Shown in pieces: positions 1 through 5,700 of a DNA stretch of 5,844 bases. Below the pieces are notes generated by a model. It did not search any database and was not told the DNA's origin. It saw only the letters and a program-made list of their open reading frames with translations. The stretch is from SURF-32 sp964648365 (GTDB lineage Bacteria; Planctomycetota; Phycisphaerae; UBA1845). Position numbers and translations under genes: made by a program. Position 1 is the stretch's first letter. Every line of letters starts with the position of its first letter. The stretch lies in NCBI GenBank assembly GCA_964648365.1, contig CAZYLK010000267.1, positions 1 to 5,844 of the forward strand. The letters run 5' to 3'.

Positions 1-2
1 TC

Positions 3-941
3 CGTCGGGCGGGTGAGGTGGCGGAAAGATGTCCGGACACTCGGATCACCTGCGTAGCCGACAGCGAAGCGGACATGTATGAGTTTCTGGCGGAAGGTAC
101 ATCCGAGACGTTCCGCGCGGACTGGATCGTTCGGGCGGGGCAGAACCGGGCGCTGGCGGCCAAAGAAGGCCAGGAAGCGGCGGAAAAATACGTTCGCGAG
201 CGTGTCGAGGTCCAGCCGATGTTGTTCACGAATACGATTCAGGTGCGCGGGCGCAAAGCGAAGATTGATTGCGACAAGCGGGCGCGACGGCAACCCCGCG
301 AGTCGCGGGAAGCGGAGGTCGAAGTGCGTGCGGCGCGGGTGACGCTGCGTCCGCCGCAGCGCAGCGATCGCAAGCTTCCGGAGGTGACAGTAAACGTGGT
401 TCAGGTGCGCGAGATCGACCCGCCTGAGAACGACGAACGCGTGGAGTGGCTGTTGTTGACCAGCCTGCCGGTGGATGAGGTCGCGTCGGTTCAGAAGGTG
501 ATTCAGACCTATGCTGTCCGCTGGATGATCGAGGTGCTCTTCAGAGTATTGAAATCGGGCTGCCGCGTGGAGGAGCGCCGCTTCGAGCACATCGACCGGA
601 TGTTGCCATGCCTGGCAGTCTACCTGATCGTGGCCTGGCGGACGCTGTATGTCTGCCGTCTCGGACGGAGCTGTCCGGACATCGACTGTACGGCCGTATT
701 TGAGCCGGCGGAGTGGCAGTCGGTTTGGAAAATGGTTCGCAAATCCGACCCACCGCCCGACCCGCCGCCGCTGGGCGAGATGGTGCGCCTCGTGGCCCAA
801 CTGGGCGGCTACGTCAACAAAAAGCGTCCCGACCCGCCGGGGCCGCAGACCATCTGGATCGGATTGCAACGTACACGCGACTTCGCCGCCTGCTGGGTTC
901 TGTTCGGCCCAGGCAGCCGAGAACCGGCAAGAGTTGTGTAG
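3..941 (+). CDS. IS4-family transposase, Tn5-like, 5' truncated by window edge
   Basis: DDE transposase that would cut and rejoin the ends of its own insertion sequence. The frame is open to the left edge, so the N-terminal part, including the first catalytic Asp, is outside the window; the GTG at 18 is only an internal codon. Counting from that GTG as residue 1, D15 lies in the CVADSEADMYEF motif, matching the second catalytic Asp of Tn5 transposase (D188, in its DREAD motif). Y165, R168, E172 and K179 form an exact YREK signature, Y-(2)-R-(3)-E-(6)-K, with E172 as the third catalytic residue (Tn5 E326). The C-terminus keeps the family pattern LGGY..KK...PPG...IWIGLQR. About 312 residues are visible, against about 476 for Tn5 transposase. 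No frameshift or stop is seen in this part, so the enzyme could be intact. The frame overlaps the proposed right terminal repeat, which is common in compact insertion sequences. Confidence 0.93.
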   Translation, partial: RRAGEVAERCPDTRITCVADSEADMYEFLAEGTSETFRADWIVRAGQNRALAAKEGQEAAEKYVRERVEVQPMLFTNTIQVRGRKAKIDCDKRARRQPRESREAEVEVRAARVTLRPPQRSDRKLPEVTVNVVQVREIDPPENDERVEWLLLTSLPVDEVASVQKVIQTYAVRWMIEVLFRVLKSGCRVEERRFEHIDRMLPCLAVYLIVAWRTLYVCRLGRSCPDIDCTAVFEPAEWQSVWKMVRKSDPPPDPPPLGEMVRLVAQLGGYVNKKRPDPPGPQTIWIGLQRTRDFAACWVLFGPGSREPARVV

Positions 942-950
942 TACAACGAG
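932..950 (+). repeat. Candidate right terminal repeat of the IS4-family element
   Basis: AGTTGTGTAGTACAACGAG overlaps the transposase stop codon. Against the reverse complement of the Tn5 outer end as I remember it (ACTTGTGTATAAGAGTCAG), 12 of 19 positions agree, including an unbroken TTGTGTA core. The site also holds a small dyad, GTTGT (933-937) with ACAAC (943-947). The left end is not in the window, so the match between the two ends cannot be tested here. Confidence 0.5.
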
Positions 951-1816
951 GCGCCAGCGCCGAGGACATGGCAGGAAACGCATGGGCGGGAACGTCCTAC
1001 GCGTTTGACAGCAGCACCGGCGCCGGCCGCACGCTCGGGGCGTCGGGCACATCCACGCTGAACGCGTCGTCGCCGACGGGCGATGGCCGTATCTACGCCG
1101 CCGGCCGCGGCGGGACGCTCTGGATCGTCGATCCCTCGACCGGCCAGGCGACCTCGGCCGCCTCGATTTCTTTGGCCGATGTGCGCGGTCTGGCGCTGGC
1201 CTCTTCCGGCAAGCTCTACGCCGTCAACGAGATCGCCTTCGGCCAGCCCGACGTCCTCCATTCAATCGATCCGAACAGCGGCGCCAGCGAAGAAATCGGG
1301 AGCATGAACCTGCCGGGCGTCTAGGGACTGGCCTATTGCGGCGACGTGCTCTACGCCTATGACCTCGGAGCCGGGAACGGCATCGGCGCCGGGTTGGTCC
1401 GGGTCGATCCGAATACTGGACAGATCACCGACGTGGATCCGAACCAGAACTCCTCCCCGCAGATCGGCATCCAGACGATTTCCTGCGGTCCTGACGGCAA
1501 CCTGTATGGCGGACGGGCCGAGATGTACCGCATCGACACGGCCACGGCCGATGAAACACTCGTCGGCTCCGGCGGCTACAGCGACGTGCGCGGCTGGGAC
1601 TTCCTCGAAGCGGGCGGTCCGGCATGTCGCTACGCGATCAAGAAGAGCAAGAGCAAGCAAGGTTGCGAGGTCTGCCCAGAGAGGGGATCGGCGTATCGCA
1701 GTGAGGCCGCCTGCGAAGACGTGAAAGACTGCCCCAAGAAGCTCAAGGCGACCATCGGCTGCCCGCGCGGCAACGGGGTCTGCAAGATCAAGGGCAAGCG
1801 CGACAGTTGCAGCTAG
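951..1816 (+). pseudogene. Beta-propeller protein remnant: 5' end lost at IS junction, in-frame TAG, Cys-rich tail
   Basis: One continuous frame (frame 2) runs from the IS junction to the TAG at 1814-1816 and is broken only by a TAG at 1322-1324. The translation has four blade-like repeats of the type G-x-LY...L-x-x-ID-x-x-TG, for example GRIYAAGRGGTLWIVDPSTG, GKLYAV...LHSIDPNSG, DVLYAYD...LVRVDPNTG and GNLYGG...MYRIDTATA. The pattern DVRGLA recurs between blades, and the stop falls at its R position (GV*GLAY). This marks the two halves as one former protein. The last ~60 residues are Lys-rich with eight cysteines. An ATG at 968 with GAGG just upstream could start a 118-residue fragment and a GTG at 1346 a 156-residue one, but neither shows a signal peptide, and the original N-terminus was probably removed by the insertion sequence. 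The ancestral product was most likely an exported propeller protein of unknown role. A sequencing error at the TAG cannot be excluded. Confidence 0.7.
1322..1324 (+). other. In-frame TAG interrupting the propeller frame
   Basis: The codon lies between GTC and GGA within a repeated motif (compare DVRGLAL and YSDVRGWDF with GV*GLAYCGD). Coding signal of the same type continues in the same frame on both sides, so this is a substitution and not a frameshift. Single-base routes to TAG include Gln CAG, Arg AGG and Trp TGG. Confidence 0.75.
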
Positions 1817-1850
1817 GCTGCGGCAGGCGAGCGATTCGTTTCAAGATCAG

Positions 1851-1883
1851 ACGGGCCGTCCGGTTAGCCGGGCGGCCCGTTTT
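1851..1883 (+). terminator. Rho-independent terminator after the propeller remnant
   Basis: A 13-bp stem, ACGGGCCGTCCGG (1851-1863) with CCGGGCGGCCCGT (1868-1880), contains a single T-G wobble and has a TTAG loop. A short T run (1880-1883) follows. It begins 34 bases after the stop at 1816. On the opposite strand the hairpin is not followed by a T run, so it looks directional, though it could partly serve the convergent minus-strand gene that ends at 1919. Confidence 0.85.
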
Positions 1884-1918
1884 GTCATCACCCGCCACGG
1901 CCAACGCCCGCGACGCAC

Positions 1919-2911
1919 TCATCCCGTTCGACCGCGCCGCTCCGACGGCGACACGACCGGTACCGCCGCGGCGTTGCGGCTGATCACGAATCCGCTGGCG
2001 CGAACAAGGTCATACGCCCCCCACAGCATGATCGTCACGCCCGTCATCTCCATCGTCTCTTCGAAGAACACCTGAACGACGTGCCAGGCTGAACCAAGAA
2101 CGACGAAATTGGCCGCCGTCTCGACGCCGGACGCGCCGCCCACCAGCACCAGGAAGCCCACGATGAACTTCTTCAGCACACCCGGCGCCGCAGCGAAGTA
2201 GCGACGCACCGACATGACCAGCCCCAGCGCGAACAGCAGGAACGGAACACCGATCAGGAACATCCAGATGCCGGTGTAGCCGAACGGCGTCTGCTTGCGA
2301 TCGCCGCCGGGCAGCAGCACGTCGCTCTCGTAGCCCAGGTACTCGTGAATCTCGGCGATCTCGTCCATCGACATCGCCAGAAACACCAGCGTCAGGCCCC
2401 ACAGGAACCACGATCGCGGCTGCGTCCGATCGAACCGGCTGGCGGCAAACAGCCCGGTCATGACCGCCAGCACAAATAACTGCAAAGTCGAATACCAGGT
2501 TGGCAGGTTGCGCTCGGCTTCCAGGTTGAAGAAGCCGTTGAGCTTGCCGTAGGGCAGGTCCAGCGCCGACACGAACAGAAAGGCAGCACCCAAAGCCAGA
2601 TTCATGGCGAAGAAGGGCACCACCAGCCACGGAATCCGCCCGCCGAGCAATCTCACCTGCTCGGCGTCGCCCGAGACACTCGGCGCGGCCGCCCGGTCGT
2701 CCCGCGTGAACTCGTCCAGTCGTGCCGGAATTCCCATCGCCACCGTTCCGTTCGTCAGGAGTAGAGCCATCCGCGCCGACCGGTAGCCCGGCGGGCCTCC
2801 GCGCGTGATTATTCCGACGCAAACCGCGCTTTCCACGAAGCCGTCGATCTGCGGACGCCGCGCAACACCGGACGCCTCCGCCGCGCCGGCATGACCGGGA
2901 TTATCGTGCAT
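1919..2911 (-). CDS. Multi-pass membrane protein of unknown function
   Basis: I do not recognise a named family. Numbered from the ATG at 2911, about six hydrophobic segments are visible: roughly residues 95-118, 142-159, 168-182, 213-235, 248-273 and 286-305. Motifs that look conserved-type are FFNLEAERNLPTWYSTLQL (127-145), between segments 1 and 2, and SMDEIAEIHEYLG (181-193), at the end of segment 3. E264 sits in segment 5, and EETMEMTG (284-291) opens segment 6. The clustered Asp, Glu and His residues near the membrane could bind a metal or a polar ligand, but that is inference. The C-terminus is a short polar tail. The first 47 residues read like untranslated DNA (many Pro, Gly and Arg, no segment), so the true start may be the ATG at 2770 (residue 48) or at 2737 (residue 59). 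No candidate has a convincing ribosome binding site. It lies downstream of the di-haem gene on the same strand, but a likely terminator intervenes. Confidence 0.8.
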   Translation of the reverse strand: MHDNPGHAGAAEASGVARRPQIDGFVESAVCVGIITRGGPPGYRSARMALLLTNGTVAMGIPARLDEFTRDDRAAAPSVSGDAEQVRLLGGRIPWLVVPFFAMNLALGAAFLFVSALDLPYGKLNGFFNLEAERNLPTWYSTLQLFVLAVMTGLFAASRFDRTQPRSWFLWGLTLVFLAMSMDEIAEIHEYLGYESDVLLPGGDRKQTPFGYTGIWMFLIGVPFLLFALGLVMSVRRYFAAAPGVLKKFIVGFLVLVGGASGVETAANFVVLGSAWHVVQVFFEETMEMTGVTIMLWGAYDLVRASGFVISRNAAAVPVVSPSERRGRTG

Positions 2912-2934
2912 TCCGCCGGATTCGCTATTGGACC

Positions 2935-2965
2935 CAGGTCAGACCCGCCAGCCGCATTTGACCTG
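2935..2965. repeat. Inverted repeat upstream of the membrane-protein gene
   Basis: CAGGTCA (2935-2941) and TGACCTG (2959-2965) form a perfect 7-bp inverted repeat with a 17-base spacer. GGTCAGACC (2938-2946) is a smaller nested dyad. The position, 24-54 bases before the furthest start codon on the minus strand, would suit an operator, but no promoter boxes could be assigned with confidence. Confidence 0.4.
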
Positions 2966-3007
2966 AACCGAGCCGCGCACGTCCGTCGGCGGGTGCTCTC
3001 GAGCCGG

Positions 3008-3031
3008 AAAAGCCCCGCCCCTCACGGGCTT
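3008..3031 (-). terminator. Probable terminator of the tetrahaem gene
   Basis: Read on the minus strand, AAGCCC pairs with GGGCTT and runs into TTTT, starting about 32 bases after the stop codon. The stem is only 6 bp (7 with a one-base bulge) around a G-rich loop, so it is weaker than the one at 1851-1883. Confidence 0.5.
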
Positions 3032-3050
3032 GCCGCGATGGGCACATCGG

Positions 3051-3074
3051 GCCTCGCTCTGATCACAGCGAGGC
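3051..3074. repeat. Hairpin spanning the stop codon of the tetrahaem gene
   Basis: GCCTCGCT (3051-3058) and AGCGAGGC (3067-3074) are perfect 8-bp arms around an 8-base loop that contains the minus-strand TGA (3063-3065). It may add to transcript-end structure together with the hairpin at 3008-3031. It has no T run of its own. Confidence 0.5.
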
Positions 3075-5534
3075 AAGGAACGCCAGCAGATCGGCCTTGT
3101 CGGCATCCGAAAGATCGCGGAACGCCCGGCGGACGGACGCGGCCTCGCCGCGATGCCCCAGGATCGCCTCCTCGATCGTGTCCGCCGACCCGTCGTGAAG
3201 GTAAGGCGCCGTCTGGCTCAGACCCCATAGCGGCGGCGTGCGGAATTCCGTCATCGTGGCATCGTCATCCTCGATGCCGACGCCGCCCTCGCCCATCGCA
3301 TCATGCAGCAGCAGATCCGAGTAAAGCGGCACATCGACGCGCTGTCCTTCAAACGTGGCCGGCAGAACGGGCACGTGACACGTCGCACATCCGACCGACT
3401 CAAACAGCGCCAGCCCTCGCGTCGCCTCAGCCGACGTGGCCGTGGGTTGCCGCGGAGGGGCCGCCAGCATCTCGATGAAAAACGTCAGATCTTCCACCGC
3501 GTCCAGCTCAAGCTCGGGATCGGCCACGCCGTCCGCGTCACCGGTAAGGCCGAAGCTCAGCTCGTCCTGCATCGGCAGCGTGATCCCCATCTCCGACGCC
3601 ATCGCATCGCGCACGAACTCCTCGACACTCGGAATCTGCGCCTTCCAGCCCAGTCGTCCCAGCCGCCCGTCCGACGTGACGTGCGCCCGCCCGCTGACCC
3701 CGTCGGCATCGGCGTCGTCCGGATCGGCGTTGGCGAGGATGTCGACGTCGTCGATCGCGTCGATCAGACCCATGCCGAACAGCGGCGGCGTCTGCCGGTG
3801 CTCGAACACGTTCACGTTCTCGTCCGGCAGGATCGGACCTGCGCCGATGACGATTTCCTTATGCAGGATCGTCGTCGGCACGTCCGTCGCGACCTCAAAA
3901 GCGCCCTGCCCGTTGAAGATGCCGTGTCGCATCACGTTGACGCCGCGCGGGCCGGCGCCGCCGATGGTCGGATCGATGTGGCACGCACGGCAACTGTCGC
4001 CATTGAAGCGGGCGAACCCGTCGCGCCCCGCCACGCCGCCGACGCCCGCGTCGAAGCCGAATCGTCGATCAAACACCTCGCGGCCGCGCAGGAACTTCGC
4101 CTCGTCATCCCCCGACAGGGCGCGGACCGGGCCGCCGTACTCGCCCACCGCCGCCGGCGTTTCGTTCGACGCCGCCACGCCTGAACCCTTCAACTCGCGG
4201 CCGCCGAGAGATTCCAGAAACGCGATCACGTCGTCCTTCGAATCATCGGACAGCGCCGCGAAGGCGTCACGGGCGCGCTGGCCTTCGCCGCCATGCGCCA
4301 GGATGGCCGCCTCCAGGGTGTCGGCCCGCCCGTCGTGCAGGTACGGCCCGACCGACGCGATGCCCCAGAGCGGTTGCGTGCGAAACTCAGACGCCTCGGC
4401 CAGCCCCTGCTGAATCCCGTCCGCGAGCGCCTCACCCATGTCGTGCAACAGAAGGTCGGAGTAGAGCGGGATCGCCCCGCGCGGCCCGGACAGGGTCGGG
4501 ACGTGGCACTTCGCACAACCGATGCTCTCGAAGTGCGCCTCGCCGCGGCGCGTCTGGTCATTCAGCGGTTCCGGCTCCGGCCCGGCCAGCAGCAGGCAGA
4601 ACGCCACCAGGTCGAACAGGTCGTCGCGCGAGAGTTCGGGGTCGGTCGCGCCGTCGGCGTCCACGAGTCGTTCATCGTCGCCGATCACGAGCTGCGCCTG
4701 ACGATCATCCTTGCCACGCGCCGCCGGCAGCGCCCCCTCACGCAGAAACGGCAGCGCCAGCCGTTGCTCGTCTGTCAGAGGATCCGTGGTAATGCCGAGA
4801 TGGTTGAGCAGCGGTCCGCGGATGAAGCCTTCCAGGTCGATCGTCTGCGCCTTGCGCCCCAGCCGGGCGATGACGCCATCGACGATGTTCGGCCGCCCGC
4901 TGATGCCGTCGCCGTCGACGTCGTTCGGGTCGGAGTTCCGCAGAATCTCACTGTCGGATACTTCGAGGATCAGGCCGGTGCCGAACAACGGAATCGGGTT
5001 GCGCTGGGCGAAGATCGTGACGGCCGGCGCCACGGCCGGCCGGGCCGGCAGCCCGTCGCTGCCGAAGTGAAACATGCGCAGCACGCCGCCCGTCGCGCCC
5101 AGCTCGAACTCGCCGTCGTCGTTAATCAGACCGGTGATGAAGAAATTGCGATAGAGACCTGCTCCGCCGCCGAGGACCGGCCGCTCGTGGCAGGCCATGC
5201 AGAACGTGACGTTGAGGTCCGGACCAAGTCCGTCGCCCAGGTCGAATCGGCGCATCGAGACGGCCTTGCCGCGTTCGAACTGCGCCCGCTCGTCCGCCGT
5301 CGCGTTCGGACGGACTTCGCCCAGTGCCGCCAGCACGCCCTCGGCAAATCCGCGGTCGTCACCTGTGTTGTCGTTGCCGTTGTCGCCGCCGGTGTTGTCG
5401 TTCGCGTTGTCGCCGCCGCTGTTGTCGTTGGCGTTGTCATCCGGCGGCCCGCCGTTCATCGTGCATGCAGGCAACGCCGTCAGCAGCAGGATCCCGCAAA
5501 CGCACGTCAGCGCAGCCAGACCATTTCGCAGCAT
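3063..5534 (-). CDS. Tetrahaem lipoprotein: tandem di-haem oxidoreductase (DHOR/DUF1111) domains
   Basis: An exported c-type cytochrome of the putative peroxidase/oxidoreductase family DHOR, here doubled. Residues 1-24 look like a lipoprotein signal (hydrophobic 6-22, LPAC ending at C24), although Pro at -2 is unusual. Residues 33-59 are an Asp/Asn/Gly linker. Copy A (about 85-446) has haem sites C112-x2-CH116 and C340-x2-CH344, PLFGTGL (182-188), an acidic loop DPNDVDGDGISGR (202-214), YSDLLLHDMGE (358-368), EFRTQPLWG (383-391) and YLHDGRADT (398-406). Copy B (about 477-823) repeats the order: C515-x2-CH519, PLFGMGL, DPDDADADGVSGR (604-616), LGWKA (628-632), C716-x2-CH720, YSDLLLHDAMGE (738-749), EFRTPPLWG (763-771) and YLHDGSADT (778-786). 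Single-copy members are usually 400-500 residues, so 823 fits two full copies. Copy A has R227 where copy B has W630. The product probably works on the outer side of a membrane in electron transfer or peroxide reduction; the substrate is unknown. The ATG is supported by GAGGTG six bases upstream. Confidence 0.93.
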   Translation of the reverse strand: MLRNGLAALTCVCGILLLTALPACTMNGGPPDDNANDNSGGDNANDNTGGDNGNDNTGDDRGFAEGVLAALGEVRPNATADERAQFERGKAVSMRRFDLGDGLGPDLNVTFCMACHERPVLGGGAGLYRNFFITGLINDDGEFELGATGGVLRMFHFGSDGLPARPAVAPAVTIFAQRNPIPLFGTGLILEVSDSEILRNSDPNDVDGDGISGRPNIVDGVIARLGRKAQTIDLEGFIRGPLLNHLGITTDPLTDEQRLALPFLREGALPAARGKDDRQAQLVIGDDERLVDADGATDPELSRDDLFDLVAFCLLLAGPEPEPLNDQTRRGEAHFESIGCAKCHVPTLSGPRGAIPLYSDLLLHDMGEALADGIQQGLAEASEFRTQPLWGIASVGPYLHDGRADTLEAAILAHGGEGQRARDAFAALSDDSKDDVIAFLESLGGRELKGSGVAASNETPAAVGEYGGPVRALSGDDEAKFLRGREVFDRRFGFDAGVGGVAGRDGFARFNGDSCRACHIDPTIGGAGPRGVNVMRHGIFNGQGAFEVATDVPTTILHKEIVIGAGPILPDENVNVFEHRQTPPLFGMGLIDAIDDVDILANADPDDADADGVSGRAHVTSDGRLGRLGWKAQIPSVEEFVRDAMASEMGITLPMQDELSFGLTGDADGVADPELELDAVEDLTFFIEMLAAPPRQPTATSAEATRGLALFESVGCATCHVPVLPATFEGQRVDVPLYSDLLLHDAMGEGGVGIEDDDATMTEFRTPPLWGLSQTAPYLHDGSADTIEEAILGHRGEAASVRRAFRDLSDADKADLLAFLASL
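3066..5282 (-). repeat. Tandem duplication of the di-haem domain inside one gene
   Basis: Copy A covers about 4197-5282 and copy B about 3066-4106. The two share motif order and many identical stretches (YSDLLLHD, EFRT.PLWG, YLHDG.ADT, FES.GCA.CHVP). They are clearly diverged, and their haem sites are spaced differently: 228 residues between the two in A and 201 in B. A linker of about 30 residues (447-476) joins them. The four haem motifs lie at 5187-5201, 4503-4517, 3978-3992 and 3375-3389. Confidence 0.9.
5358..5438 (-). repeat. 3 x 27-bp repeat encoding the Asp/Asn/Gly linker
   Basis: Three 9-residue units, DNANDNSGG, DNANDNTGG and DNGNDNTGD, lie directly after the lipid-anchor region of the tetrahaem protein. 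They would form a flexible acidic tether between the membrane and the first haem domain. Such in-frame repeats can vary in copy number. Confidence 0.9.
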
Positions 5535-5540
5535 GTTTCA

Positions 5541-5546
5541 CACCTC
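5541..5546 (-). promoter_or_regulatory. Ribosome binding site of the tetrahaem gene
   Basis: GAGGTG on the minus strand lies six bases before the ATG at 5534. It is a good match to the 16S anti-Shine-Dalgarno sequence at normal spacing, and it fixes the start ahead of a sensible signal peptide. Confidence 0.8.
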
Positions 5547-5568
5547 GACCAGAAACCGACCCGGGCGA

Positions 5569-5594
5569 CTTTCCGACGCAGCATCGTCGGAAAG
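5569..5594. repeat. Perfect 10-bp inverted repeat in the tetrahaem gene leader
   Basis: CTTTCCGACG (5569-5578) and CGTCGGAAAG (5585-5594) flank the six-base loop CAGCAT. CGGG (5562-5565) and CCCG (5595-5598) extend the stem past a 3-base bulge. It lies 35-60 bases upstream of the ATG at 5534, where it could be an operator or a hairpin in the leader transcript. Confidence 0.75.
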
Positions 5595-5652
5595 CCCGCT
5601 CACACTTTAACCGGAGTCGCCGTGCCGGCGAAATGGCAAGGCCCGGTGCGAG

Positions 5653-5674
5653 GCGGATGCGTAACGCAATCCGC
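5653..5674. repeat. Near-perfect 22-bp dyad
   Basis: GCGGAT (5653-5658) pairs with ATCCGC (5669-5674), and GCGT with ACGC inside it; a single extra A breaks the symmetry. Compact dyads of this kind often bind dimeric regulators. It lies about 120-140 bases before the tetrahaem start codon, near the upper limit for direct control of that gene. Confidence 0.5.
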
Positions 5675-5700
5675 GGCGCACTCAAGCGGCCAGCGGCGCG

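Larger units (their letters stand above)
1..950 (+). mobile_element. IS4-family (Tn5/IS50-like) insertion sequence, right part only
   Basis: The left edge cuts the element. What is seen is the 3' part of its transposase gene and, overlapping the stop codon, a candidate right terminal repeat. I place the right end near 950 because the terminal-repeat-like sequence stops there and a different protein frame, with beta-propeller features, starts directly after it. The left terminal repeat and the target duplication lie outside the window, so the right boundary is inferred and could be off by several bases. Confidence 0.7.

Noticed and set aside
809..1261. Minus-strand 150-codon frame across the IS junction
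   Set aside because: It spans the transposase end and the propeller remnant antisense, with low-complexity Arg/Gly/Ala composition and no recognisable feature.
2010..2822. 270-codon minus-strand frame overlapping the membrane-protein gene
   Set aside because: It is a shadow in another frame of the same strand. Its product is Arg/Gly-rich without hydrophobic segments, whereas the chosen frame gives clean membrane helices.
3303..4413. Long plus-strand open frames (about 293 and 325 codons) opposite the tetrahaem gene
   Set aside because: They lie wholly antisense to a protein with unmistakable haem motifs. Their translations are Arg/Ser/Pro-rich with no domain features, typical of mirrored frames in G+C-rich coding DNA.
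5358..5438. CRISPR-like short repeats
   Set aside because: The units are contiguous with no unique spacers, stay in frame and encode a low-complexity protein linker.
5605..5639. Sigma-70 promoter for the tetrahaem gene (minus-strand TTGCCA and TTAAAG)
   Set aside because: The boxes are 23 bases apart, far from the usual 16-18, and the -10 match is poor.
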